Positions 17,438 to 26,080 are shown, counted from the first letter of the stretch. The stretch: 64,000 nucleotides of DNA from Amycolatopsis sp. DSM 110486 (GCF_019468465.1 NZ_CP080519.1:8673001-8737000), one strand, 5' to 3'. A program made the numbers and translations. The notes: generated by a model from the letters alone, not told the origin.

Positions 17438-17854
17438 ATGCCCGCCCGCTACGTAGTCGCCGCAGCAGCCGCTCTGCTCGGCATTGTCTTCGCTGCCACA
17501 CCGGCAGCCGCGCAGGTCTCGCTCCAGTCGGCCGACGTGGGCGCGTACACCCTGACCGCCGCGCGTCTGTGGGCCACCGCGGCCGCGCTGCTCGGGCTAG
17601 TCGGAGCGGTCATCGGCGGGCGGGCCCTGGCTCGCTCTCTCCGTCGTATCGGCAGCGGCGGGAAGAGAGCAGCCATCGTGTCCCTGGCGTCAGGACTGAC
17701 CGCCGTGGTCGTCGGCGCGCTGAACCTGGCCGTCGCCGACGGCGGCCCCGGCACTGGCAACGGCGTGATTGGTGGCGCCGCCGCCCTGGTGCTGGGGCTG
17801 CTCGCAATAGTCCTCGGCGGACTGGTGGCGGCTCGTTCCCGCCACACCGCCTGA
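17438..17854 (+). CDS. DUF6223 family small membrane protein
   Basis: 138 residues with an N-terminal signal-like helix (VVAAAAALLGIVFAATPAAA) and three further hydrophobic segments: LWATAAALLGLVGAVIGG, IVSLASGLTAVVVGALNLAV and IGGAAALVLGLLAIVLGGLV. A Gly-rich NLAVADGGPGTGNGVIGG loop sits before the last. The pattern matches DUF6223 proteins of actinomycetes, whose function is unknown. ATG 17438 follows AGAAGGAG. It is divergent from the two-component genes with about 220 bases between, so a shared control region is likely. Confidence 0.75.
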   Translation: MPARYVVAAAAALLGIVFAATPAAAQVSLQSADVGAYTLTAARLWATAAALLGLVGAVIGGRALARSLRRIGSGGKRAAIVSLASGLTAVVVGALNLAVADGGPGTGNGVIGGAAALVLGLLAIVLGGLVAARSRHTA

Positions 17855-17922
17855 GAGCCATACATCACTGCATTGATGTACCGCCGCGGCAGTCGACGAC
17901 CGACAGGTCCAATTCACCGCCG

Positions 17923-18119
17923 TTCGTGCGGTTGGCCGGCGACCCGCGGCGCTGGCTGCGCATGCGCGAAACTCGCACACAGCGACCGCCGGGTACGGGA
18001 GTTGGTCGACGCCATCGGCCAGCCGCAGAACCCCAGTGCCCTACCACCGGTGGCAGCTGTGCACGGCTGAGCTGGTCACCGCCCGGTGGAGCAGCTTCGA
18101 CGCGCGCGACACCTCCCTG
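17923..18119 (+). pseudogene. ArsR family regulator remnant with two frameshifts
   Basis: Three frames together rebuild an ArsR winged-helix core: FVRLAGDPRRWLR in the first, LAHSDRRVRELVDAIGQPQN in the second, and LCTAELVTARWSSFDARDT in the third. The recognition-helix region (VSYHL in relatives) has become VPYHRW. Two frameshifts and the loss of both ends make it non-functional unless the sequence is in error. It opens a run of four frameshifted genes. Confidence 0.65.
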
Positions 18120-18419
18120 CCACCTCCTGAGATCGCTTCCGGTACGCGACCGTGTCCGACGGCCGCGAGGTGGATATCTACGCCGACGGCGCGTCCAGCG
18201 ATGGCGTGATGCTCTACCAGTTTCAGCTGGGGCCACGTGCTCGACTTGCTGCCCGACGTTGCGCGGGTGGGGGATACCCGTCACGATTGCGCGACCACGC
18301 TGGCGAGGCCTCGTCATCACCGCGCACCGGCGGTGCGCCGCGGCCGGACGCGATCCGCTCTCCCATCCGGCTCACCGCGGAATCAGGCGTCGTCTTACCG
18401 GACATGCACGGAGGAACGC

Positions 18420-18723
18420 GTGCTGCTGGAAATCTTGCACGTGCCCGACTGCCCGAACGTTGCGCTGCTGGAGCAGTGCCTGACCGAAGTTCTGGCTGGC
18501 CACGCCGTGCCGACCGAGTGGCCCTATCGGGTGGTCGAGGACGTGGAAATGGCACGTGCTGTCGGGATGACCGGGTCGCCGACCGTGCTGATCGACGGAG
18601 TCGACCCCTTCGCTGAACCAGGGCTGGAGCCGAGCGTGTCGTGCCGGGTTGTACCGCGGCGACGACGGCCGGATGCAGGGTGCGCCCTCGGCCGCCGCGT
18701 TGCGTCGGGCACTGCGCGCCTAA
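18420..18723 (+). pseudogene. thioredoxin-like (alkylmercury-lyase associated) small protein, single frameshift
   Basis: From GTG 18420, eight bases after GGAGG, the frame reads LLEILHVPDCPNVALLEQCL, DVEMARAVGMTGSPTVLIDG and DPFAEPGLEPSVSCR. It is then lost; shifting by one base at about 18646 gives the expected end LYRGDDGRMQGAPSAAALRR. So a single extra base in the GGG run breaks it. Cys in PDCPN and the T-G-S-P-T turn are typical of these thioredoxin-fold proteins, which often sit beside ArsR regulators, as here. Confidence 0.65.
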
Positions 18724-18861
18724 CGCCGGTCGGGTCCGTCAATGCGCTGCCCGGCGCCGTGGACGCGAACAGCTGAGTGGTGGAGTAGATCGCGCAGTCA
18801 GCCGGCAATTCGCTGATCTTGACGACGGATTCCCGGTTGCCAGGTGCGGTAGGAAAGATCC

Positions 18862-19451
18862 ATGGAGCAGGTGGAGGTTTGGCGGGGCGACCATGGTGAC
18901 CCGGTGCCACTGGTCGGACCACTGCCCGGGGTCCGCGACGGTGACACGCTGGCCTACGAATTCCAGCTGCCGCAGCAGTTTGAGCCGTGGCCGGGGCGCA
19001 CCCGACTGGAGCGCGTGTTCGTCCTCCTGGATCTCGAAGTGGGCATGGCCCAGCCCTGCTGGCAGCGGGTGCGGGACACCCACGGCCGCACCACCGTGGG
19101 GGTCGACGGTGACCTGCCCGCACCGGCCACCTGGTACGTCGATCTCCTGCACGTGACGATCGAGCCCGGCGGATCGTGCTGCGCGACCTGTACCTGGACG
19201 TCATGGTGCCCGCCGACGGACGCCACCAGAGGCTGCTCGACCTCGACGAGTTCGCCGACGCGATCGACGCCGGCCAGCTCGACCTGGCCACCGCGGTGGA
19301 CGGAATGCGGCGCTGGCAACGGTTCCAGGATCTGCACCTGCACACCCACCGCTTCCCCCGCGCCGAATGGAGCTACTTCCCGCCCCGCAGGCTGGCCGGA
19401 CTCGCCGCGCTGCCGATGCCGCTCGGATCGATCGTCGAGGTCACCGGCTGA
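18862..19451 (+). pseudogene. DUF402 (FomD-like) protein, single frameshift
   Basis: ATG 18862 begins MEQVEVWRGDHGDPVPL, and the frame continues to WYVDLLHVTIEPGG. A one-base shift at about 19170 continues the protein as IVLRDLYLDVMVPADGRHQR and LLDLDEFADAIDAGQLD, to a stop at 19451. The DLYLDVMV...LLDLDEF acidic pattern is typical of the DUF402 domain, whose best-known members hydrolyse nucleoside or phosphonate-nucleotide intermediates. Together the two parts give a full-length protein of about 195 residues, so either the gene broke recently or one base is wrong in the sequence. Confidence 0.68.
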
Positions 19452-19765
19452 GTCCAGAGGATGTCCCGTTACCCCTCGTGTGGGCCGAGGTGTGCATTGC
19501 GGCCGCTCGACGCGGCACGTCAAGTCGCGAGCCGCCCGGGCCGCAAGGCTTGGTGCTCACGGGTGTGCCCGCTATGGAGGGCGCCGGGTGGTTCGCTCCG
19601 ATGGTCGTGGGCCATCCGGCTGTTGACATCGGGAAAGTTCGTGTCCGTGATCTGATGCTGACACGGGGTGTTCACGCTGGTGGTTCTTCTCCTGGTCGCG
19701 GCCGATGAAGTGCGATGTCCACAGCCCCGGCGACTCGGCCCGGGGACTGCCTTCGGAGGTTCCCC
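19452..19765. other. intergenic stretch, no recognised gene
   Basis: No open frame here has recognisable features. A ribosome site GGAGG at 19755-19759 belongs to the next gene. Confidence 0.4.
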
Positions 19766-20372
19766 ATGCGCGTAGCCGTGCGCTCGGTCACCGCAATTCC
19801 TCGCCGCTGTCGCTCTCGCCGGTGGTGGCGTGATCGTGACCGGTGGTGTCGCCGTGGCCGCGACCTGTTCCACGGCCCGTCTGCCGCTGCCTTATTCGAG
19901 CTGCACTCCGGGTACGTACAACCCGGACGTCACCCAGTCCAACATCCACAGCACGATCTGCGTGTCCGGCTGGACCGCCACCGTCCGCCCGCCCACGTCG
20001 TACACCAACCCTCTGAAGGTGCAGGGCATCGCCGACTACGAGGAAGACCACATGGTGCCACTCGAGCTCGGCGGCGCGCCCCGGGATCCGAAGAACCTGT
20101 GGCCCGAGCCCTACTCCGGCACCCAGGCCGCGCACACCAAGGACGGCACCGAAACCAAGTCATCTGGCCCTGGCGGCGTGAATAGCTCCGATGTCGCAGG
20201 TCAAGTCGTCGCGGACGCGTCCGCGACGTTCACGGGTAGTTCGTCAGACAAAGATCGACTCGAAACGAAGTTGAAGGTCTTGGTCTGTTCGGGACAGGTC
20301 CTTCTGGCGACCGCCCAGCAAGCGATCACGACGGACTGGGTTGCTGCGTATCACAAGTATGTAGGTTCGTGA
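19766..20372 (+). pseudogene. secreted HNH-nuclease-like protein, probable frameshift in the signal peptide
   Basis: ATG 19766 has a strong ribosome site (GGAGG) and starts MRVAVRSVTAI. Shifting one base near 19800 gives FLAAVALAGGGVIVTGGVAV, completing a Sec signal peptide, and then the mature protein in the frame that ends at 20372. The mature part carries YEEDHMVPLELGGAPRDPKN and LWPEP, an HNH-like pattern (E-D-H ... L-W-P) found in exported nuclease-like proteins. Without the frameshift only a truncated export signal could be made from GTG 19830. A strong terminator follows. Confidence 0.6.
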
Positions 20373-20400
20373 CCAGACTGCTAGCTAGATGCGCCCCCAG

Positions 20401-20440
20401 CGCCCGCTCCCGTGGGAGCGGGCGTGTCCATTTGGTTTTG
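20401..20440 (+). terminator. rho-independent terminator
   Basis: An 11-bp perfect stem CGCCCGCTCCC / GGGAGCGGGCG with a minimal loop at 20401-20424, followed by a T-rich run (TTTGGTTTTG). It ends the transcript of the HNH-like gene, whose stop is 28 bases upstream. Confidence 0.8.
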
Positions 20441-20885
20441 TCCGCCGAGATGCGACCGCGTTTCTCCGTGACAACCGATCGCACCCGGTTCGGTGGGGAG
20501 GCTTGTGTTCGTGAGGCCTGATCGCGCTCGATCCCCGGCTCGTGCGGCGGGCGCGCTCCACCTTTCCTCGCTCCTTTCCGCCTTTGGCTGCCACGAAGGA
20601 GCCAGTCCCGGTTGCCAACTGTTGCGGGATCACCGCGTTGCCGGCCGGTGGACCACCAACGGCAGGTGATTCATCGGGAGAACGTGTTCCAGATCTGCCG
20701 TGTGGACCGATCATGGGTAAGGGCAACCGAGTGTCCGGAAATGCCCATGTGCGCGTTCCATCGTCTGCCAGGATGCCGTTCATTGGGGACAGGTTCCGGC
20801 CTTCCTTGATCGGTGGACGTCAGCTGCATGATCGCCTTGATCGCGGCGAACAGGTCGAGCATCAGCCGTTGCAGGTCAAGGAGGT
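20425..20885. other. intergenic stretch, no recognised gene
   Basis: No convincing gene. A minus-strand frame at 20671-20862 starts MLDLFAAIKAIMQL but lacks known motifs or a ribosome site. Confidence 0.4.
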
Positions 20886-21446
20886 TCAGGTGCTGCCGAG
20901 TGTGAGTACCTCGTCGGCGGCTTGGGCGATCAGGATGTTCAGGTCGAGGCTGGGGTCGTCGGCCCAGGACCGGCTGGCGCGGTCGAAGGCTGCCATCCCG
21001 ACCTGCGCTGCAAGTCGTGCTGTCGGTCGTGTGATCCCGCGCGCTGTGAGGGCGTCGGCGAGGGCGTCGGCGAGGCTGGCGGTCTTGGCGTAGGCGCGTT
21101 CCCGTAGGGCGGGGGTCACGGCGATCACCTCCGCTCGCTGCTGTGCCACCGCGCGGTTGGCGAGGACGAGCGGGACCGCGGCGGTGAACGCGCGAACCAT
21201 GACGGGCAGCGGTGCCAGGTCGTCCGGCGCTGCGGCGACGGCGTCGACGAGGATCGCGCGCAACTCCGCTTCACCGTCGAAGAGCACCTCGCGCTTGTCG
21301 GCGAAGTGGCGAAAGTAGGTTCGCTCGGTCACCCCGGCCCGCGCGGCGATCTGCGCGGTGGTCGTCTCGTCGTAGCCGCGTTCGCGGTACAGCTCCAGAG
21401 CCGCCGCCCGTAGCCGGGCGCGTGCCTGCGATCCATCTCTCGGCAT
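20886..21446 (-). CDS. TetR family repressor
   Basis: About 186 residues from ATG 21446 (a second ATG lies three codons upstream). The N-terminal helix-turn-helix reads TTAQIAARAGVTERTYFRHF, followed by ADKREVLFDGE, the classic TetR block. The C-terminal half is a helical ligand domain typical of the family. It is divergent from a medium-chain oxidoreductase, and the 84-base gap holds two copies of a palindromic site, so it most likely represses both itself and that enzyme until a small electrophile or quinone-like ligand binds. Confidence 0.88.
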   Translation of the reverse strand: MPRDGSQARARLRAAALELYRERGYDETTTAQIAARAGVTERTYFRHFADKREVLFDGEAELRAILVDAVAAAPDDLAPLPVMVRAFTAAVPLVLANRAVAQQRAEVIAVTPALRERAYAKTASLADALADALTARGITRPTARLAAQVGMAAFDRASRSWADDPSLDLNILIAQAADEVLTLGST

Positions 21447-21460
21447 GCCCTGCATTCTAC

Positions 21461-21510
21461 GTAATGTCAGTGACTGCCGCTATCCTGTAGTGTCAGTGAC
21501 TGCCACTACA
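21461..21510. promoter_or_regulatory. double palindromic operator of the TetR/oxidoreductase pair
   Basis: Site 2 (21486-21510) is a 25-bp near-perfect palindrome with arms TGTAGTG and CACTACA around TCAGTGACTGC; 11 of 12 base pairs match. Site 1 (21461-21483) repeats it as GTAATGTCAGTGACTGCCGC, with the core 26 bases away. They fill the gap between the two divergent starts, as expected for an autoregulated TetR repressor. Confidence 0.8.
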
Positions 21511-21529
21511 GGCGTTCGGAGGAGAACCG

Positions 21530-22489
21530 ATGAGTCCCGTTCCCGCTACCGCAATCCGCTTCCATGAATACGGCGAACCGGCCGACGTCCTGCGCGAGGA
21601 GCGTGTCGAGATCGCCGACCCCGGCGCCGGCCGCGTCCGTGTGCGGGTGACCGCGGCCGGGCTCAACCCTGCCGACTGGGAGCTCTGCCGCGGATTCATG
21701 CCGGGCAACTTGCCGCGCGGCATCGGCTACGACGTCGCCGGAGTGGTCGACGCCGTGGGTGAGCACGTCGACGACACCGCGATCGGCGAGCTCGTCTTCG
21801 GGACGGCGGACTTCCTCACGCAGCCCAGCGCGGGCGCCGCCGACGTCGCGATCCTCGACAGCTGGTATCGCGTGCCCGAGGGCCTCGAACCCGTCGCGGC
21901 TGCCGTCTTGCCGATGGCCGCGCAAACCGCCACCTGGACCCTCGATGCGATGGACGTCGCGCCCGGGGCCACACTGCTGGTCAACGGCGCCGGCGCGACG
22001 GTCGGGTTCGCCGCCGCCCAGATCGCCCTTCGCCGGGGCGTCCGGGTCATCGCCACCGCCGGCCCCACCTACGCGGCGAAGCTCACCGCCCTGGGTGCTC
22101 AGGTCACGTCGTACGGCGCGGGGATGGCCGATCGGGTGCGCGAACTGGCCGGTGGCCCGGTCGACTTCGTATTCGACGCTCCGCCGCCGAATGCGGGATC
22201 CATCCCCGAACTCATCGCCATCACCGGGAACCCGCACCGCGTCATGACGATCAGCAACCACGACGAGGCGAGGCGACTCGGTGCGCGGGTCAACCTCGAC
22301 CACGCCACCGATCCAGTACCAGCCGACACGTTCCTGCCCGACTACGCCGCGCTCGCAGCCGACGGCGCGTTCACTATCCCGATCGCACGCACCTACCCAC
22401 TTGGTGAGTGGCGGTCCGCTGTCGAACTCAGCATGTCCGGCCACCCCCGCGGCAAGCTCGTCCTGCTCCCCGAACAAAACGCCCTCTAA
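21530..22489 (+). CDS. NADP-dependent medium-chain (quinone-type) oxidoreductase
   Basis: A 319-residue zinc-free MDR protein. The N-terminal catalytic fold has VTAAGLNPADWELCRG and GYDVAGVVDAVGEHV. The Rossmann domain begins VAPGATLLVNGAGATVGFAA near residue 140, with the nucleotide-binding A-G-A-T-V-G variant of the usual GGVG. The cysteine/histidine ligands of alcohol dehydrogenases are absent, which fits quinone or enoyl reductases. GGAGGAG lies just before ATG 21530. It is controlled from the double operator shared with the divergent TetR gene. Confidence 0.85.
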   Translation: MSPVPATAIRFHEYGEPADVLREERVEIADPGAGRVRVRVTAAGLNPADWELCRGFMPGNLPRGIGYDVAGVVDAVGEHVDDTAIGELVFGTADFLTQPSAGAADVAILDSWYRVPEGLEPVAAAVLPMAAQTATWTLDAMDVAPGATLLVNGAGATVGFAAAQIALRRGVRVIATAGPTYAAKLTALGAQVTSYGAGMADRVRELAGGPVDFVFDAPPPNAGSIPELIAITGNPHRVMTISNHDEARRLGARVNLDHATDPVPADTFLPDYAALAADGAFTIPIARTYPLGEWRSAVELSMSGHPRGKLVLLPEQNAL

Positions 22490-23026
22490 GGCCGCATACC
22501 GGCCGTTCGAGAACGCAGCGTTCGCCAGTCATCAGCGCGATAATCTGTTCCACTTCCGCGTTGCTGTCGGTCGCTCCACGACTGGCAATGTGGTGGCCCT
22601 GCAACGAGGAAACGACAGGTGGAGCGCCCGGTGCGAAGCGGATGACGAATGATCTGAAGAGGCGTCAAGTAGCGGCCAGACTTGATCACGAGTAATGCAT
22701 AGTGCGGTCAAAACTCGGCGACATTGATCATGACAGGCGATCAACATGTGCGTTCAGAATCCACGAACAAGTGCGATCGAAACTCGCGGACATAAGCATC
22801 CATTGTTAGCCCACCATGGAGGGAGTCATCGCGCTGGTCGATAGTCGGGCTCGCCCTGCAGGTCACAGGCAGCGGCTGAGGCCCACCGCCCTCGAGCCAC
22901 TCCCTCACGTGTGAGCCGCTGCTGCCCGCCGGGGCTGGGACGCCCCGGCGGGCTGTAGGTTCTCGCCGAGCGTGACATCTCGCGGGTCGCGACCTTGTCG
23001 GTCGGGGGAGTACGTAAGGTCGTGGC
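22490..23026. other. intergenic stretch with a 23-bp repeat array
   Basis: No recognisable gene. The stretch contains the repeat array listed at 22701-22792. The region after it (22800-23026) shows no features apart from the probable promoter of the next gene. Confidence 0.5.
22701..22792. repeat. 23-bp repeats in register around a palindrome
   Basis: Three copies of a 23-base unit, AGTGCGGTCAAAACTCGGCG+ACA (22701-22723), TGTGCGTTCAGAATCCACGA+ACA (22747-22769) and AGTGCGATCGAAACTCGCGG+ACA (22770-22792). The second and third are tandem, and the first lies exactly two units away. The intervening 23 bases contain the palindrome TTGATC-N9-GATCAA. This could be a transposase-binding end of an IS21-like element, or an iteron-type protein-binding array. 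No transposase gene is attached. Confidence 0.6.
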
Positions 23027-23410
23027 GTGCGATCTCATCGACGTTTCGAGAACCCTGCTGCGCTGGCGCACGATGTGGTCGTCGAAAAGTTGGAGCGAGC
23101 GCTCGGGAACCGGGTATTTGAGCCCGAGGCGGCGAGTGTGCTGGTCGGAACCGCGTTGAACGACGACGAGCAGTCGTTCGTCGAGCGCTGGTGCGTTGAG
23201 GTCGGGACGCGGGCCGTGTCGGGCAGCCCTTTGCTCGGGTTGGCCGGCCTGTGCTTGGGACATGCCGCTCGGCGTTTCGGTTGTCTCAGCGATGAGGCCG
23301 TGGCGCTGGCAGCGTCGTTGGCGGCGCGTGCTGAGGCGGACCCGACAGACGTGGACGGGCGGGCAATCGACGGCTTTGATGACGTCCGGGACTTCCTGCA
23401 CCTTTGGTGA
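23027..23410 (+). CDS. hypothetical protein, helical
   Basis: 127 residues from GTG 23027. The sequence RFENPAALAHDVVVEKLERA, DDEQSFVERWCVEVGTRAV, SPLLGLAGLCLGHAARRFG and AVALAASLAARAEADP is clearly coding and helix-rich, resembling a short helical-repeat fold. I recognise no named family. Proteins of this size and fold often accompany toxin genes as immunity factors in actinomycetes, but there is no toxin beside this one. The gene looks intact. Confidence 0.55.
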   Translation: MRSHRRFENPAALAHDVVVEKLERALGNRVFEPEAASVLVGTALNDDEQSFVERWCVEVGTRAVSGSPLLGLAGLCLGHAARRFGCLSDEAVALAASLAARAEADPTDVDGRAIDGFDDVRDFLHLW

Positions 23411-23602
23411 CTCGGGCTCCGCGGCGTCTCCGAGGTCGACTTCCTGGCGGCCGTCGATCGGGTGGAGGGCCGACGCCATCATCCGGGTTCGCATACGACA
23501 TCCGTGCGACATCGCTCGTACGACTACGTCATCAGCCGCGAGACCCTACACGGGCAGCAGTCCCTGAGAACGGTCACCGAAAGTCGTGGGACGTCGCGGC
23601 GA

Positions 23603-23744
23603 GACTCTTCAGGTCCAGCGGGGTGACCTGGTCGGCGACGAGCGACACGGTGCCCTGCCCGACCCTGCGCGATGCAGCGCACGAGCAGCGCCGGGCTGGA
23701 CAGCCACAGCTGCCGGTGCCGGCGCCAGACCGTTGATCGGACTA
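23603..23744 (-). repeat. dnaE2 3'-end fragment, copy A (direct repeat)
   Basis: On the minus strand this encodes STVWRRHRQLWLSSPALLVR, the OB-fold tail of the error-prone polymerase DnaE2, and then runs out of frame because of an indel. The DNA is about 90 percent identical, over about 142 bases, to copy B at 25327-25467 in the same orientation. The two copies flank the methyltransferase-TetR pair. Confidence 0.7.
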
Positions 23745-23764
23745 CGGGGTGGCCTCGGTGGGGA

Positions 23765-24616
23765 TCAGCCGAGTTCGCCGTGCGGGCGGGCGGCGTCCAC
23801 GAGCCAGACCGCGCCCGGGATGCGGACTCCGGTCGAGGTTTCGTAGGCGGCGAGCCCGGTCCGCAGTTCGTCGCGGATGCTGTCGACAGCGAGTTGGTCT
23901 TTTCCTCGGAGATTGAACCGCACCGGTCCCTGGCTGAGGATGAAGTCGGCCGCATCGCTGGCGTCGTGGCCGTAGTCCATGAGTGCCTCGACCGGTCTGA
24001 TGTTCGCGTCAGTGAACCCTGCCTGGTCGAGTACTGCGCGAATGCGGGCTGGGTCGACCAGGGAGCCCATCCCGCGTGCGGCTGGCGACGGGCTGTGCAG
24101 GTGCGGATTCAGCGCGGAGGTGGCGCGCGCGTAGGCACTGTCGGGGCGACCTGCCTGCGGCCCCATGAAGACGAGTCGGCCGCGTGGCCGTAACGCGCGG
24201 CGGATGTTGGCGAAGGCGGCGACGGGGTCACTGAAGAACATCACCCCGCCGCGGCTGATCGCGAGGTCGAAGGCACGCTCGGGAAATCCCTGGACCTGGG
24301 CGTCGCCCTGCTCGAATTCGACGTTGGCAATTCCCTCTCGCGCGGCGTCGGCCTGAGCGCGGTCGAGCATCGGCGCCGAGAGGTCTACGCCGGTCACGTG
24401 TCCGTGGGACGCCCGGCGTGCTGCCTGCAGAGTCACCTGGCCAGTGCCGCAGCCGATGTCGAGGACGCGGTCGTCCTCCCCGATGGCGGCGGTTTGAAAG
24501 AACTCGTCGGTGAACGCGGCGACGATCGCGTTGTAGCGGGCTGGGTTCTGGGCCCAGTGGACGCCCTCCCAGCCATTCCACGCGTCGGCGTGCCCGGTGT
24601 TGGCGATGTTCTGCAT
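23765..24616 (-). CDS. class I SAM-dependent methyltransferase
   Basis: 283 residues from ATG 24616, which has GGAGG six bases upstream; longer starts lack a ribosome site. Motif I is DRVLDIGCGTGQVTLQAA near residue 50. Motif II VTGVDLSAPMLDRAQADA and motif III FEQGDAQVQGFPERAFDLA follow, then a LRPRGRLVFMGPQ strand. It is a UbiE-like small-molecule methyltransferase; the substrate is unknown. The gene is divergent from a TetR regulator, and two palindromes cover the intergenic gap, so its expression is probably induced when the repressor binds a ligand. Confidence 0.85.
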   Translation of the reverse strand: MQNIANTGHADAWNGWEGVHWAQNPARYNAIVAAFTDEFFQTAAIGEDDRVLDIGCGTGQVTLQAARRASHGHVTGVDLSAPMLDRAQADAAREGIANVEFEQGDAQVQGFPERAFDLAISRGGVMFFSDPVAAFANIRRALRPRGRLVFMGPQAGRPDSAYARATSALNPHLHSPSPAARGMGSLVDPARIRAVLDQAGFTDANIRPVEALMDYGHDASDAADFILSQGPVRFNLRGKDQLAVDSIRDELRTGLAAYETSTGVRIPGAVWLVDAARPHGELG

Positions 24617-24639
24617 GGAATCCTCCACCGCTAGACCAC

Positions 24640-24686
24640 TCACTAGAGTCTCCATCTAGTGATTTCTACTAGAGTTAAGCTCTAGT
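24640..24686. promoter_or_regulatory. two palindromic operators between methyltransferase and TetR
   Basis: Palindrome 1: TCACTAGA-N7-TCTAGTGA (24640-24662), perfect arms. Palindrome 2: ACTAGAG-N5-CTCTAGT (24668-24686), perfect arms. Both share the core CTAGA. Palindrome 2 ends one base before the TetR ATG, leaving no room for a ribosome site, so that mRNA may be leaderless and repression would directly block its start. Confidence 0.82.
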
Positions 24687-24687
24687 C

Positions 24688-25350
24688 ATGAGCGAGGTCA
24701 AGGACGGGGGAACGCGAGCCCGCAAGGCTCGGGAGACGCGCATGCGCATGCTGGACGCCGCACGGGATCTGTTCCTCGAGCGCGGCTACGGCGCGACGGC
24801 GCTCCAGGAGGTCGCCGACCGGGCCGGGGTCGCGGTGCAGACGATCTACTTCACCTTCGGCACGAAGCGTGTATTGCTCAAGGAGCTGGCCGACGTCGCG
24901 ATCGCCGGCGACCAGGAGCCCGTCGCGACGATGGACCGTCCGTGGTTCCGCGACGCCCTCGCGGAGGAGACCGCCGCCGATCAGCTGCGCCTGCATGTCC
25001 GGGGCACGCGCGGAATCCTGGACCGGGTGGCCCCGATCCTCGAAATGCTGCGCGCCGCCGCGCTCGCCGACCCCCAGATCGCCGCGCTGTGGGGCGGCGA
25101 GGCCGACCCCAGGTTCACCGTCCACGCTGCCGCTGCCCGATCGCTGGTGACCAAACCGGGGATCCGCGCCGGTTCGGATGCGGGGTACGTGGCCGATGTT
25201 CTCTTCGGGCTGCTCAGCCCCGAGCTGTACTTGGTGTTGGTCCGCGATCGCGGCTGGTCACCAGAGAGCTGGGAGCGCTGGGCTTTCGACACTCTCAGCG
25301 GCCAGTTGTGCGCACCGCTGAAGCCAGACTCTTCAGGTCGAGCGGGGTGA
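24688..25350 (+). CDS. TetR family repressor with a replaced C-terminal tail
   Basis: 220 residues. The helix-turn-helix is TALQEVADRAGVAVQTIYFT, preceded by ARDLFLERGYGA, all typical TetR. A helical ligand-binding domain follows. The last residues (KPDSSGRAG) are encoded by the dnaE2-derived repeat B, so the native C-terminus has been cut and the stop is supplied by the repeat. Only a few residues are affected and the protein is probably functional. It lacks a Shine-Dalgarno site and sits immediately behind an operator. Confidence 0.85.
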   Translation: MSEVKDGGTRARKARETRMRMLDAARDLFLERGYGATALQEVADRAGVAVQTIYFTFGTKRVLLKELADVAIAGDQEPVATMDRPWFRDALAEETAADQLRLHVRGTRGILDRVAPILEMLRAAALADPQIAALWGGEADPRFTVHAAAARSLVTKPGIRAGSDAGYVADVLFGLLSPELYLVLVRDRGWSPESWERWAFDTLSGQLCAPLKPDSSGRAG

Positions 25351-25467
25351 CCTGGTCAGCGACCAGGGACGCGGTGCCCTGGCCGACCTGGGCGATGCCG
25401 CGCACGAGCAGCGCCGGGCTGCTCAGCCACAGCTGCCGGTGCCGGCGCCAAACCGTTGACCGGATTA
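25327..25467 (-). repeat. dnaE2 3'-end fragment, copy B (direct repeat)
   Basis: The minus strand reads in one frame STVWRRHRQLWLSSPALLVR, GIAQVGQGTASLVADQVTPL and DLKSLA, the C-terminal end of DnaE2. It lacks the final residues (usually SRDF) and everything before the OB fold. It overlaps the 3' end of the TetR gene. It is the better preserved partner of copy A at 23603-23744. Confidence 0.72.
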
Positions 25468-26080
25468 GGGCCGTCGTGCCGGGCTTCGGTACGTGGTTGG
25501 GGTTGAGCCTCCGGCGGTCGTATCCTGCGAACGTTGCAGGGATGAGCCAGGGGTTTCTGTTGCCGCGCGCCATGCGACTACAGCGGCAGGACGCGGGGGA
25601 GGGCGGCGGTGGGTAACCACGGGCTACGCCCTAAGGGGCAACTCATGGTGATTGCGGCCGGACGGGCGTGCCGTACACCGTGGTCTGGATTCGACGTGAG
25701 GACACGTGTTTGCCGAAGAAGTCGGGCCGGCGGGGGCAGGTGGCGAAGTCAGTGAACGCGCAGGGCAGGTTTGGTGGTGTCGAGAACGTTCTTTTCGCAG
25801 CAACAAGAACGATTTCAAGGCAGCGTTGTCACCACCGGCACCGGCCCGGCCCATCGATCGTCCTCGCCGGCGGGATGCCCGGTGATGTCGGTCAGCAATT
25901 GCACGTTCGGGGCGCCGGCGGTGAAGTCCAGCGGATCAGGTCGTCGCGCAACGGCGGACGCTTTGCGAGAAGGTCCTTCTTCGTGGCGTGCTGAGAGAAG
26001 ATCTGCTGCATCGAGCAAATCCGCCGCATTGAGGACACGCTCTGGGTCGGGTTTTCGTTTTCGCGCAAGGGGCCGGTAGC
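25468..26080. other. intergenic stretch, no recognised gene
   Basis: Several open frames exist on both strands, but none shows a domain, signal or ribosome site that I can support. Confidence 0.4.

Noticed and set aside
22701..22792. CRISPR array
   Set aside because: Units are 23 bases, two of them directly adjacent with no spacer, and there are only three copies.
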